Positions 12,787-21,081 of a stretch of 64,000 bases of DNA are shown piece by piece. Made by a program: the position numbers and the translations under genes. Under the pieces are notes generated by a model. The model searched no databases and was not told the origin of the DNA. It worked only from the letters and a program-made list of their open reading frames with translations. Numbering within the stretch: the stretch's first letter is position 1; each line of letters starts with the position of its first letter. Source of the stretch: Vreelandella alkaliphila (GTDB taxonomy: Bacteria > Pseudomonadota > Gammaproteobacteria > Pseudomonadales > Halomonadaceae); assembly GCF_016107625.1 (NCBI RefSeq), contig NZ_JABASV010000001.1:620001-684000 (forward strand), in the 5' to 3' direction.

Positions 12787-13413
12787 ATGAAACGACAACG
12801 CTCTTCTCGCCCTTCTACTTCTCGCTCATCGACAGCGCGGCGCGGGCCTGCCAAACCGCCGGGTAAGCTACGCATCATCGGCGGCGACTTTCGCCGCCGT
12901 CAGTTGCCTGTACTCGACCACCCAGGGCTACGGCCCACCCCTGATCGCGTGCGTGAGACCCTATTCAACTGGCTAGGCCAACACCTGTTTGGCAAACAAG
13001 TGCTGGACCTCTTTGCAGGCACAGGAGCACTAGGCTTTGAAGCCATTTCCCGCGGCGCCAGCAACGTTACGTTTGTCGAGCGCGATTCCCGGGTAGCCGC
13101 GCTAATTAGTGAAAATATTATCACCCTTAGCACCAGTAATGGCCGAGTGGTATCTACCGATGCACTCGCTTTTCTCAACCAACCCTGCCAACAGCCTGCG
13201 GATGTCGTCTTTCTTGATCCACCGTTTCATCAAGGCTTAGCTGCTTCCTGCTGTTCCGCATTAGAAACCGGCGGCTGGCTTGCAGACGATGCCATGATCT
13301 ACCTGGAAACTGAAAAGTCCCTATCTCCAAGCGTGCCCACTAACTGGCAGCTTTATCGGGAAACCCAGGCGGGCGAAAGTGCGGCTCGCCTCTATCTTCG
13401 TAAACCCGTGTAA
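12787..13413 (+). CDS. rsmD: 16S rRNA (guanine(966)-N(2))-methyltransferase RsmD
   Basis: 208 residues. A basic, disordered N-terminus (about 1-28) is followed by the RsmD core: LRIIGGDFRRRQL, RPTPDRVRETLFNWL, the SAM-binding motif VLDLFAGTGALGFEAISRGA (about 77) and the catalytic VFLDPPF motif (N-DPPF class, about 141). It methylates G966 in the 30S head. It is divergent from ftsY, as in E. coli. Confidence 0.95.
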   Translation: MKRQRSSRPSTSRSSTARRGPAKPPGKLRIIGGDFRRRQLPVLDHPGLRPTPDRVRETLFNWLGQHLFGKQVLDLFAGTGALGFEAISRGASNVTFVERDSRVAALISENIITLSTSNGRVVSTDALAFLNQPCQQPADVVFLDPPFHQGLAASCCSALETGGWLADDAMIYLETEKSLSPSVPTNWQLYRETQAGESAARLYLRKPV

Positions 13414-13520
13414 ACTGCGCTTGCCGCAATCCTGCAGCGGCGTTACGCTCGCCCAACTGAATTACGTTTTTGTCCCCGTTATGACAGGTAGTGTGCCTGT
13501 CGACGTTATTGGAGGTAGGC

Positions 13521-13715
13521 ATGAGCCTTGAGTTATTTAACCAGCTGGAACAAAAAATTACCGACACCGTTGAGGCGTTGGAATTGATGAAGCTTGAAAA
13601 CGAAGAGCTGCGTGGCGAAAACGCGCTGCTAAAGCAAGAACGTGAGGAGTGGGAGCGCCGTTTACAGGGTGTACTCAGCAAATTTGAAGACATCGAAAGC
13701 GATAGCGTGTCTTAA
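13521..13715 (+). CDS. zapB: ZapB-like cell division coiled-coil protein
   Basis: 64 residues beginning MSLELFNQLEQKITDTVE, predicted to be one long coiled coil (heptads through residue 55: LELMKLENEELRGENALLKQEREEWERRL). TTGGAGGTAGGC fixes the start. Size, composition and the N-terminal MSxELxxQLExKI pattern match ZapB, which bridges the Z ring and the Ter region through ZapA and MatP. Coiled coils are easy to over-assign, so the symbol is probable. It overlaps the convergent rimI by four bases at the stops. Confidence 0.75.
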   Translation: MSLELFNQLEQKITDTVEALELMKLENEELRGENALLKQEREEWERRLQGVLSKFEDIESDSVS

Positions 13716-14185
13716 AGTAAGCGCGACATCAGTAACGCATCTTCTCGCCCGGCGGCACCCTGTGCAGCCGGGTAGTAACCTCGGCGCCGACCATCTTCAT
13801 TAAACTCGTAGTGCTGATAAAGCGTTATCGCACGTTGGTTACTTGCCCGCACTTCAAGCAGTAAGCGTTCGCTTTGCCACTGCCTAGCACAGGCGACCAC
13901 TGCGCCAAGTAGCTTGCCACCGATTCCCTGGCCTTGCTGCTGTGGAAGCACTCCAATCGCTTGAAGCTCTGCCTCAAATGGCAAACGCACCACGATGGCA
14001 TAACCAAGCAGCACACCGCCAACGGACACATGGCCAACCGAAGCTGATGGTTGCCAGTAACCAATCACCTGTGAATTAGGATCGTCTAACGCGTCATGGA
14101 GATGCTGCGAACTTATGCCACTGTTAGCTTGCGCTTCTAACGCCTGTAACGCAGCACTGTCAGCAACGCTTAATGGGCTTATCAC
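13712..14185 (-). CDS. rimI: Ribosomal-protein-alanine N-acetyltransferase RimI
   Basis: 157-residue GNAT enzyme. Its acetyl-CoA loop is QQQGQGIGGKLL (about 80). Motif B LLLEVRASNQRAITLYQHYEFNEDGRRRGYYP is the RimI signature, with the Tyr/Asn pair of this subgroup. It acetylates the N-terminal Ala of ribosomal protein S18 in E. coli. The start overlaps the stop of the preceding gene by four bases, and the pairing with that upstream gene matches E. coli holD-rimI. Confidence 0.9.
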   Translation of the reverse strand: MISPLSVADSAALQALEAQANSGISSQHLHDALDDPNSQVIGYWQPSASVGHVSVGGVLLGYAIVVRLPFEAELQAIGVLPQQQGQGIGGKLLGAVVACARQWQSERLLLEVRASNQRAITLYQHYEFNEDGRRRGYYPAAQGAAGREDALLMSRLL

Positions 14186-15039
14186 CGGGTGGCAACCTCA
14201 GCACGCCACTGCTGACCAAGCGACACCAGCGCGGGCCAAAGCTTACGCTTGGCACTCCCGTGCTCGGCAAGTGTCCTCAATGCAGGGCCCTGCCACACGG
14301 GCAGCGACAACGTTTGGCTGCGTTGCTGGCTAACATCCATGACCCGCGCTAAGGGGGAATCATCGGCTAGTTCATCAGTTCCCCACCACAACAGGCGTTC
14401 CAACTGCCAGCCCTTCCTACCCGCCGCGCCAGCAATAAAGGCAGCCACTCCGTCTTGCGCTTCTTCCAGCGGCTCCTCCGGCGTGAACGTGTTGGCCATT
14501 GGCGGCCATTTAAAATACGTCACCGCGGGCATTTCACCGCTCAACACGCCTGCTGCCCGCAGCATATTAGCCAGCAATTGCTGTTCAATAGGCGTTATTT
14601 CCCCCTCATGAAGGCTTAACCAGCGCCCACCAACACACATACAGGAAAGACTGAACGTAAGCGGCTCAACTTTGCTAACCGGCTTTTTTTCCTGAGTAGA
14701 ATTTTCCAGTGTAGAAGCAACGGGGGCGTCGGCTGGCTTACTGGCAGGAACAGGAGGTTGGCCCAGCAGCGCGCGCACTGCCGCCGGGGCCGAAGAGGAT
14801 GCCGATGCCGTGTGAGTGGCAACGGGAGCACTATCACCTTTCGGTGACTGATTACGCGGGCGAGGTGCAGGTGCATCGTCCAATAGCGCGTGAAGGCGCT
14901 CTCGCGGCGGAGTAACAGCAGGCGCATCTTCCCATTCGCACGCCTCCGTAGGTCGTGCGTTAGGCAGTTGATATTTGGCTGCCCAGGCTGTTATGCCCAT
15001 TGCATCCAAATACTGCCGGCGAATAACGTCTGGCGTCAC
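14182..15039 (-). CDS. Candidate DNA polymerase III psi subunit (HolD-like), divergent and extended
   Basis: 285 residues starting at a GTG (15039) that overlaps the bolA stop as GTGA. The N-terminus VIRRQYLDAMGITAWAAKY resembles the start of E. coli psi, recalled as RRDWQLQQLGITQW, the segment that carries the LGIxxW core. Residues about 35-125 are a low-complexity Ala/Pro/Ser linker absent from E. coli psi (137 residues). A folded C-terminal half follows (PLTFSLSCMCVGGRWLSL ... KRKLWPALVSLGQQW), ending with a KLW helix like that of psi. The gene lies directly upstream of rimI, the E. coli holD position. Seen: motif and position. Inferred: clamp-loader role. Such proteins are often labelled hypothetical. 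Confidence 0.55.
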   Translation of the reverse strand: MTPDVIRRQYLDAMGITAWAAKYQLPNARPTEACEWEDAPAVTPPRERLHALLDDAPAPRPRNQSPKGDSAPVATHTASASSSAPAAVRALLGQPPVPASKPADAPVASTLENSTQEKKPVSKVEPLTFSLSCMCVGGRWLSLHEGEITPIEQQLLANMLRAAGVLSGEMPAVTYFKWPPMANTFTPEEPLEEAQDGVAAFIAGAAGRKGWQLERLLWWGTDELADDSPLARVMDVSQQRSQTLSLPVWQGPALRTLAEHGSAKRKLWPALVSLGQQWRAEVATR

Positions 15040-15344
15040 TGGCCGCCGCCCCGACAGTTAGGCGAATTCGGGCGCTCGCCGCCACGTGTCTGCCACTCTT
15101 TTGGGGTGTACAGATGCAACGCCAATGCATGCACGGGCCCAGACAGCTCATCGGCGAGCAGCGCATAAATCTGCTGATGGCGCTTCACCGGCATGATGCC
15201 ATCGAAGCTATCGCTTACCAGGGTGACTTTAAAGTGCGTCTCAGCGTTAGCCGGCACGTTGTGCATGTGGCTTTCATTTTCTACGTGCAGCACGTCGGGC
15301 GTTAACGCCGCTAACTTCTGCTCAATCTGTGTCTGCATCGCCAT
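15036..15344 (-). CDS. bolA: BolA family protein
   Basis: Start at 15344 (MAMQTQIEQKLAAL) behind GGAG with nine bases of spacing, giving 102 residues; ATGs at 15362 and 15338 are alternatives. The BolA fold motifs are HVENESHMHNVPANAETHFKV, SDSFDGIMPVKRHQQIYALL and HALALHLYTPKEW. The conserved His of the helix-turn-helix-like region that co-ligates [2Fe-2S] with monothiol glutaredoxins is present. The protein ends with a CRGGGQ tail similar to E. coli BolA (CRGAGS). In E. coli it affects morphology and stress response. It overlaps the next gene by four bases. Confidence 0.93.
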   Translation of the reverse strand: MAMQTQIEQKLAALTPDVLHVENESHMHNVPANAETHFKVTLVSDSFDGIMPVKRHQQIYALLADELSGPVHALALHLYTPKEWQTRGGERPNSPNCRGGGQ

Positions 15345-15387
15345 GAGTACTTTCTCCTTCAATCAGCAACCAATTTATTGTACGCCC

Positions 15388-16791
15388 TTACTTGCTAACA
15401 GACGATGCCCGCCGCTCAATGAGAGCACGCTGGGCTAACGCCACCCGGGAAAGACTAGCCACCAGCGCTAGCAGCGTGGTGCCAGCCCCCAGCCATAGGG
15501 TTATCTGTACAGGTGAACCCAACGCCAAGGCCGCCCCTACCAATGCCACCCCAACTGATTGTCCAACAGTACGGGTAGTGCTCATCACGCCGGATACATT
15601 AGCGCTTCGCTCAGGCGGAAGACTGCCCATCATTTCGCGGTTGTTAGGTGGCTGAAACAGACCAAAGCCGATGCCACACAAGGCGGTGCGCCACAGACTG
15701 CCTGCCACGCCGGTAGATTCATCAACGAGTGCTAGCGCTACTAATCCCATAATCAGCAGTATCAAGCCTGCGCTTGAAAGAAGACTCGGGTTGATTCGGT
15801 CAGCTAAACGACCCGCTAGGGGGCCAACCACCATAATCGCTAACGGCCAAGGGGTGAACAGCCAAGCTGTCTCCAGTGGCGAGAATCCCATCTGCTCCTG
15901 ATAAAAAAACGACAGCGCAACAAACGTTAACCCCTGACCGATAAAGGCCAACCCTGACGCTGAAACAGCCAGCGTAAAGCGTTTTTCAGCAAATATACTC
16001 AGCGGCAGCAGCGGATAAGGCGCGTGACGCTGGCGTCGAATAAACAGCGCACAAGCCAGCAACGCTATCACCGCCCAGCCACCACTTTGCCATAGCGGTG
16101 CGGCATGGCCGACTGCATCCATTGCGAGAAAGAAACTGGCTAGCATCAACATAGACAGCAGTGCACCCAGCACATCAAAGCTGCCCCGGCGTGGTTTATC
16201 TCGGGGCAACGCACGACTAGCCAACCATAGCGAACACACACCAAGCGGAACATTAAGCGCAAACAACCAGGGCCAGTCGGCAAACGAGAGGATGACGCCG
16301 CTCAACGTTGGGCCAGCTGCATAGCCACCGGCCACCACTAACGCGCTAAGGCCTAAAGCGCTACCCAATAGACGTGACGGAAAAATTGCCCGATACAGCG
16401 ACGGACCGATGGACAGCGTGGCCGCTGCCCCCAACCCCTGCAAGGCGCGAAATATCAGTAGCGTTTCTAGATTACGCGAAAGCGCCGCCCCTAACGCCGC
16501 GAAAACGAAGGTGGCCAAACCAAATAAATAGAGCCGCCTGCGGGTGATCAGCTCACTTATGCCTGCGAACACTAATAAGAACGCCGCGCAGACCACTTGG
16601 AATAAATTGGTGATCCATACCGCTCTGGAGGCAGGCACATTAAGATCTGCGGCAATCGTCGGGAGGGCCAAATTAATCATGGTGGTGTCGACTACCGCCA
16701 TTAGCGTGCCGGTGACGAGTGCCAGTACGGCAAGCGCGCGCGCGGGTCCTGGCAAACCATCGTCACCCGCCCGAGTTTCAAACAATCGCAT
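15388..16791 (-). CDS. MFS drug/solute exporter, DHA2 (14-TMS) type
   Basis: 467 residues with about 13-14 hydrophobic segments. The first is preceded by GPARALAVLALVTGTLMAVVDTTMINLALP, and the D-TxxxxALP pattern is the DHA2 (EmrB/QacA) motif D1. The A-like motif is RLADRINPSLL in the second half, and motif C-type GPTLSGVIL is present (about 155). The substrate cannot be read from the sequence. No membrane-fusion partner lies beside it, so it probably acts alone in the inner membrane. It may be transcribed alone after the terminator at 16821-16847. Confidence 0.85.
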   Translation of the reverse strand: MRLFETRAGDDGLPGPARALAVLALVTGTLMAVVDTTMINLALPTIAADLNVPASRAVWITNLFQVVCAAFLLVFAGISELITRRRLYLFGLATFVFAALGAALSRNLETLLIFRALQGLGAAATLSIGPSLYRAIFPSRLLGSALGLSALVVAGGYAAGPTLSGVILSFADWPWLFALNVPLGVCSLWLASRALPRDKPRRGSFDVLGALLSMLMLASFFLAMDAVGHAAPLWQSGGWAVIALLACALFIRRQRHAPYPLLPLSIFAEKRFTLAVSASGLAFIGQGLTFVALSFFYQEQMGFSPLETAWLFTPWPLAIMVVGPLAGRLADRINPSLLSSAGLILLIMGLVALALVDESTGVAGSLWRTALCGIGFGLFQPPNNREMMGSLPPERSANVSGVMSTTRTVGQSVGVALVGAALALGSPVQITLWLGAGTTLLALVASLSRVALAQRALIERRASSVSK

Positions 16792-16820
16792 GGTGGTTCG
16801 TTCCTAAACTGCACCATTAA

Positions 16821-16847
16821 AAACAATAAAACCGGCCTGGGCCGGTT
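16821..16847 (-). terminator. Terminator downstream of the acidic unknown gene
   Basis: AACCGGC and GCCGGTT pair around a 4-base loop. On the minus strand the hairpin is followed by TTTATTGTTTTT. Confidence 0.8.
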
Positions 16848-16879
16848 CCACAATACGCATACATCAAGATGGCAATGCG

Positions 16880-17266
16880 CTAGTCTTGCTCATTGTCGAG
16901 CAGGAGTGCGTCATCAACCTCAGAAATTTCAAGTGCGGTTTCGTCGTCAAGATCAATCGCAAGGTAGCTATGTTCAATGCGTAAAAAGTCTTGGAACAGT
17001 GACCAATCAAGCTTTTCTGGCCATTGGCGCTCATCCTCTTCCCAGGCACGCAGCTCAGTCTCTAGGATTTCTGCATAGCGCTCACGAACAAAAGTCTCAA
17101 GCGCTTCAGGGGTATCCATCTCTGGGATAAGGTACACCGTACTTTCACGTTCGACGTCGTCCAGGGTCAGGTCGTCGTCTCCCATGGTGGGTTCGAGCGC
17201 ATTGATCCAGTCCACGAAGGTCTGGGTCGGCCTGACGCTCAGGGCAGAGCGATTTAGCAGTTTCAT
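16880..17266 (-). CDS. Acidic protein of unknown function (128 aa)
   Basis: I do not recognise the family. The protein begins MKLLNRSALSVRPTQTFVDWINALEP and is strongly acidic, with an acidic tail (DLDDETALEISEVDDALLLDNEQD). An internal segment reads ERYAEILETELRAWEEDERQWPEKLDWSLFQDFLRI. There is no signal peptide or membrane segment and the protein is likely cytoplasmic. The W/F spacing with acidic clusters would suit a partner-binding or regulatory protein, but no function is assigned. It has a GGAG-type site (GGAGAATCCC) and its own terminator, so it is a real single-gene unit. Confidence 0.8.
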   Translation of the reverse strand: MKLLNRSALSVRPTQTFVDWINALEPTMGDDDLTLDDVERESTVYLIPEMDTPEALETFVRERYAEILETELRAWEEDERQWPEKLDWSLFQDFLRIEHSYLAIDLDDETALEISEVDDALLLDNEQD

Positions 17267-17459
17267 GGGATTCTCCTCGCCGTCGAAACGTTGACCATTA
17301 TGGGTGCTAACGGATTAGTTTGCCATCGGTGCAGACGCAATATCGATTGATTCGGTAAAATGCTGAAGAATTTTTAGCTAGCAACTCCGTTACTCACCGG
17401 CACGGCTGTTACAGTCCTATGTACAGCCCTATGCAGGATAGACCATTAGGATACGCTCA

Positions 17460-17867
17460 ATGAATACACAGACACGACTTGAAGCGATTAAACACAGCGT
17501 AGAACAGAACGAGCTAAACTGGCCTAACGCTGACATCACTCTCGACCAAGACAACGATTCGCTGGTGTTTACGCTAAAGGACTACGGCGACTTACCTGTT
17601 ACCCTGACGCATTGCGAGCAAGAGTGGTTGGTGATGACCGAAGTGGCTCCCACCAGCGCGGTTGAGAATATCCATACCTTCAACGATGCTTTGTTGCGCT
17701 TAGGCATGACCCTACCGCTAGTCAGCGTTGGCATCCACACCCTGGGTGACGAAGATTACTATGTGGTCTATGGCCAACTGTTTGCAGATTGCAAACTTGA
17801 GGCCATCAGTGCTGAAGTCGAAGCTTGCGCTCAGGCTGCATTGGAAATTGCCGATTTAATCGGTTGA
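17460..17867 (+). CDS. yjfI: YjfI-like DUF2170 protein, first gene of the yjf-type membrane cluster
   Basis: 135 residues, acidic and cytoplasmic. Segments such as DSLVFTLKDYGDLPVTLTHCEQEWLV, AVENIHTFNDALLRLG and YYVVYGQLFADCKLEAISAEVE match the DUF2170 proteins encoded beside PspA-like genes, as YjfI is in E. coli. Biochemical function is unknown. It leads a plus-strand run of seven genes up to 22937. The following 121-base gap has no recognised gene. Confidence 0.8.
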   Translation: MNTQTRLEAIKHSVEQNELNWPNADITLDQDNDSLVFTLKDYGDLPVTLTHCEQEWLVMTEVAPTSAVENIHTFNDALLRLGMTLPLVSVGIHTLGDEDYYVVYGQLFADCKLEAISAEVEACAQAALEIADLIG

Positions 17868-17988
17868 TTCAAATACTCACGAGTTAACGTGATCCAGGCA
17901 CCAGCCAGATATCGCCTGTTGTTAAGTATCACCCTGTTGTAAGCCCCACGCGCAAGCGTCGGATTGGTTCGATTTAAGGAGTTACCCG

Positions 17989-18684
17989 ATGTTACTACGC
18001 AAAATGTTTACCGCCCTGCGCGGCAAAGCCACTGAAACCGGCGAAGCGATTGTCGATAGTCAGGGGATTCGTATCATGGAGCAGGAACTGCGTGACGCTA
18101 AAACAGCAATGAACCGGGCCAATGAAGAACTCACAACCATCATGGCCAGGCGCAACCTTGCCGCCAAGGAAGTGGATACGCTGTCGGATAAAATGGCAGA
18201 GTATGAAAAAAGCGCCATGGCCGCGCTTGAAAAAGGCGAGCAGAGCTTAGCGGAAGAAGTCGCTGGGGAAATTGCCCGCCTGGAAAGCGAGCGCGAAATC
18301 GCTCAGGCCAATGTCACCCAATACGATGGCACTATCGAAGCACTGAAATCGACCATCGCTAAATCGAAAAGTGAAATTCGCCGCGTTGAGCAGCAGATGT
18401 CCCACGTCAAGGCCACTGAAGCCGCGCAAAAAGCACAGGCTGCCGTGGCATCTCAACATGCTGGCCAAAATGCCAGCATGAACAGCGCCGTTGCCTCCCT
18501 TGAGCGTATTAAAGAGCGCCAGGCCCTCCAGGCTGAAAAGCTTAAGATCGGTGAATCAATGCAAGCGCAAGACTCCGGCGCTGACTTGGAAGCGCGCCTT
18601 TCCCAGGCAGGTATCGGCAAACAGCAGACGTCAGGAAGCGATGTTCTGGCTCGCCTAAAAGCCAAGCAAAATGCTGGCAATTGA
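17989..18684 (+). CDS. yjfJ: PspA/IM30 (Vipp1) family protein, YjfJ-like
   Basis: 231 residues, almost entirely helical. It starts MLLRKMFTALRGKATETGEAIVDSQGIRIMEQELRDAKTAM, an amphipathic N-terminus plus the first PspA hairpin, followed by long coiled coils (IARLESEREIAQANVTQYDGTIEALKSTIAKSKSEIRRVEQQM) and a Gln/Ala-rich tail. PspA/IM30 proteins are bacterial ESCRT-III homologues that polymerise on damaged inner membranes. No pspF, pspB or pspC is nearby, so this belongs to the yjf-type cluster and not to the classic Psp operon. GGAG lies seven bases before the ATG. Confidence 0.88.
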   Translation: MLLRKMFTALRGKATETGEAIVDSQGIRIMEQELRDAKTAMNRANEELTTIMARRNLAAKEVDTLSDKMAEYEKSAMAALEKGEQSLAEEVAGEIARLESEREIAQANVTQYDGTIEALKSTIAKSKSEIRRVEQQMSHVKATEAAQKAQAAVASQHAGQNASMNSAVASLERIKERQALQAEKLKIGESMQAQDSGADLEARLSQAGIGKQQTSGSDVLARLKAKQNAGN

Positions 18685-18730
18685 GTGCTAGCGTTATTAC
18701 TACCGCCTGAACGCAAGGAAGACTGACGCC

Positions 18731-19777
18731 ATGCCAGTGCTACAACGGCTACTAAAAGTTTTAAAAGCCTCTACGATTAACGTCAGTTGGACGTTTCTGT
18801 TACTGCTGGCACTGGCACATATAGCAACCTCTTGGCTACTCATGGGGCTCTCTGGCGAAGAGGTTGCCAACTCACTGCCGTTGTGGCTGTATTTTTACGT
18901 TGTTACGGCTTCCACCGTGGGCTATGGGGACTTCTCGCCGAGTTCAACTGCTGGGCAACTGATCGCTGTGTTTTACCTGATCCCAGGCGGTATTTCGCTA
19001 TTTGCTGCCCTGATTGGCAAGGCAACCGTCACGGTGGGCAACTTTTGGAGGCAGCAAATGCAAGGAAAAGGCGATTACAGCGACCTTACTGGCCACACGG
19101 TGGTGCTAGGCTGGCATGGAGAAACCACTGAAAAGATCATTGATATTCTCAAAGCTGACCGGCAGCTCCCTGATGAAATCGTGCTGTGTGTCACCAAAGA
19201 CATCAACAACCCACGTCCGGGCGACTTAAAATTCGTCAAGGGTGATAGCTTCGCCAACATGGAGCTTCTCAAGCGCGCCGGCGTTGAAAACGCCAGCCGT
19301 ATTATTATCTATGACGGCAGCGATGAACGCGTGGCGACTGTGGCGCTTTCCGCTTATAGCCTAAAGTCTCCTGGCTGCCATATCGTTGCCCACTGCGAAA
19401 ACCCTAATACCGCAGCGATGTTGCGCCGAACATTGCCGGGCATCGAATGCACCGAGGCCCTGGCACTGGAAATGCTAGTGCGTTCAGCCACCGATGCAGG
19501 CATTAGTCGCGTCGTGAATGAGCTGCTCGCCGTCAATCATGGTGCCACTCAATATCAAACGCAGCTGCAAGATATTCCTAAAGGCAGCACATTTGGCCAA
19601 TTATTCGCCCTAGCCAAGGAAGCGCATAATGCCACCTTGCTCGGCGTCACTTCCGTTAGTGGCGAGGCGAATATGCTCAACCCGCCCTCCACCCGTGAGC
19701 TAAGCGACGGCGATGTGCTGTATTACATGGCCTATGATCGTCTGACGCCGGCACATTTTTCATCGCTGCTGGCATGA
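18731..19777 (+). CDS. Two-TM potassium channel with RCK/TrkA-N domain
   Basis: 348 residues. TM1 (SWTFLLLLALAHIATSWLLM) is followed by a pore helix and selectivity filter TASTVGYGDFSPSS (about residue 58), then TM2 (LIAVFYLIPGGISLFAALIG). A cytoplasmic RCK-type domain begins at GHTVVLGWHGETTEKIIDIL (about 118). The glycine-rich loop departs from GxGxxG, so the bound ligand is unclear. A C-terminal TrkA-C-like region follows (about 255-348). It resembles prokaryotic MthK/Kch-type K+ channels. Its place between the yjfJ- and yjfK-like genes suggests it works with the PspA and DUF350 membrane proteins (inference). Confidence 0.88.
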   Translation: MPVLQRLLKVLKASTINVSWTFLLLLALAHIATSWLLMGLSGEEVANSLPLWLYFYVVTASTVGYGDFSPSSTAGQLIAVFYLIPGGISLFAALIGKATVTVGNFWRQQMQGKGDYSDLTGHTVVLGWHGETTEKIIDILKADRQLPDEIVLCVTKDINNPRPGDLKFVKGDSFANMELLKRAGVENASRIIIYDGSDERVATVALSAYSLKSPGCHIVAHCENPNTAAMLRRTLPGIECTEALALEMLVRSATDAGISRVVNELLAVNHGATQYQTQLQDIPKGSTFGQLFALAKEAHNATLLGVTSVSGEANMLNPPSTRELSDGDVLYYMAYDRLTPAHFSSLLA

Positions 19778-19807
19778 CATCCCACCGTTTCATGGAGGTT
19801 CATCACC

Positions 19808-20551
19808 ATGCTTGGTTCACTTAAATCACTGTTTCGTGCCAACAGTAAAGGCGTGCAGCAAAAGCATGCCAGCGAAACCGCCCAACGCTCTAGCGGCCTA
19901 CCCGTCGGCATGACCCCAGACGACTTCAACGGTCTTCGACTTGGCGGTATGGTGTCACTCAATATGCTATCGCTGAAGGCGTTCGACAGCCTGAATTTTG
20001 ATGCCAGTTGGAGTGGCGCAGCGCAGGAAATAGCCGCGATTGGCGTCGTCGAACTCGGCCAGGGCGAACAGCTCGCGCGCTTTTATCTGGAAAACGACAC
20101 CTGGATTCAAGCCTCCATTGCTAACGGCAAGGTGTTTGAATACAAACTGTTCGATTTCCTGTCGTCACAACATGTTTCTAATCTTGAATTTGATGGTCTG
20201 ATCAATCAGCCGGATAGCCAGGCACCCGCTCATCCACTCGGCCAGAGCAGCTTTACGCTGGAAGCAGACGACGACATTCCAGACGACCTTAAACGCTATC
20301 AACGCGTATGGGGCGCTGAAAGCAGCGCATGGTCAGCCCCGGTAGTGCTTGAGGAAACGGTGACTCGCGCTAATGGCAGCGGAATTTCCCAAGTCACGCA
20401 CCACTGCATGCTCTATGAGCGCCAAGATCAGGCCTCAGAGCGCTTTGAATATATCCTACTCAGTGCTGAAGCCGATGAGCTGGAAGGCAGTTATCAATTA
20501 GTCACCAGCCTGGGAATCGATATCAGCGCAGTGATTATCGAAGCGCATTGA
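19808..20551 (+). CDS. yjfK: YjfK-like DUF2491 protein
   Basis: 247 residues, soluble, with no signal peptide. Conserved-looking segments are RLGGMVSLNMLSLKAFDSLNF, ELGQGEQLARFYLENDTWIQ, DLKRYQRVWGAESSAWSAPVVLEETV and YERQDQASERFEYILLSAEADEL. These and its place after a PspA-like gene identify DUF2491, known from E. coli yjfK. No enzymatic motif is evident. It begins 30 bases after the channel gene behind a GGAGG site. Confidence 0.82.
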   Translation: MLGSLKSLFRANSKGVQQKHASETAQRSSGLPVGMTPDDFNGLRLGGMVSLNMLSLKAFDSLNFDASWSGAAQEIAAIGVVELGQGEQLARFYLENDTWIQASIANGKVFEYKLFDFLSSQHVSNLEFDGLINQPDSQAPAHPLGQSSFTLEADDDIPDDLKRYQRVWGAESSAWSAPVVLEETVTRANGSGISQVTHHCMLYERQDQASERFEYILLSAEADELEGSYQLVTSLGIDISAVIIEAH

Positions 20552-20646
20552 TGGTCACCTGAAAGACTCACTGATCACTATTCCCAGCTTCTGCTCACCA
20601 CGTACGATTTACCACTCACGATTAACGACTAAAAAAGGAAACGATA

Positions 20647-21069
20647 ATGGGCAATATCGGTATGTACTTGGCAGGCCTGCCAGCGTTTTTCGCCTACCTG
20701 ATCACCGCCGCCATCCTACTGGTAGCGTTCATGGTCGCGTACAGCAAGATTACCCCGCATCATGAATGGAAGCTGATCCAGGAAGGCAACGCCGCAGCGG
20801 CAACCGCTTTTGGCGGCGCCACCTTAGGCTTTACCATACCGCTTTACAGCGCTATGGCGAACAGCGTGAGTTTCATTGATTTTATCGCCTGGGGCATCAT
20901 CGCCTTTATCGTGCAGATCGTTACCTTCTTTGCCATCAAACTGGTGTTGAAAAGCAAAGGGCAGAGCCTTTCCGGACATATTACCGATGGCCACGTCGCA
21001 TACGGCATTTTCGCGGCAACTATCGCTATCGCGGTTGGCCTGCTCAACGCCGCGTCCATGATCTGGTAA
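20647..21069 (+). CDS. yjfL: DUF350 integral membrane protein, YjfL-like
   Basis: 140 residues with four predicted membrane helices (FAYLITAAILLVAFMVAYS; ATAFGGATLGFTIPLYSAM; FIAWGIIAFIVQIVTFFAIKL; GIFAATIAIAVGLLNAAS). The E-G-N-x-AAA segment (LIQEGNAAAATAFGGA) is typical of DUF350. The family is repeatedly found with ATP-grasp glutathionylspermidine synthase-like enzymes and DUF1190 proteins. Function is unknown. It is closely followed by the DUF1190 gene (12-base gap). Confidence 0.87.
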   Translation: MGNIGMYLAGLPAFFAYLITAAILLVAFMVAYSKITPHHEWKLIQEGNAAAATAFGGATLGFTIPLYSAMANSVSFIDFIAWGIIAFIVQIVTFFAIKLVLKSKGQSLSGHITDGHVAYGIFAATIAIAVGLLNAASMIW

Positions 21070-21081
21070 GGGGAGACTCTC

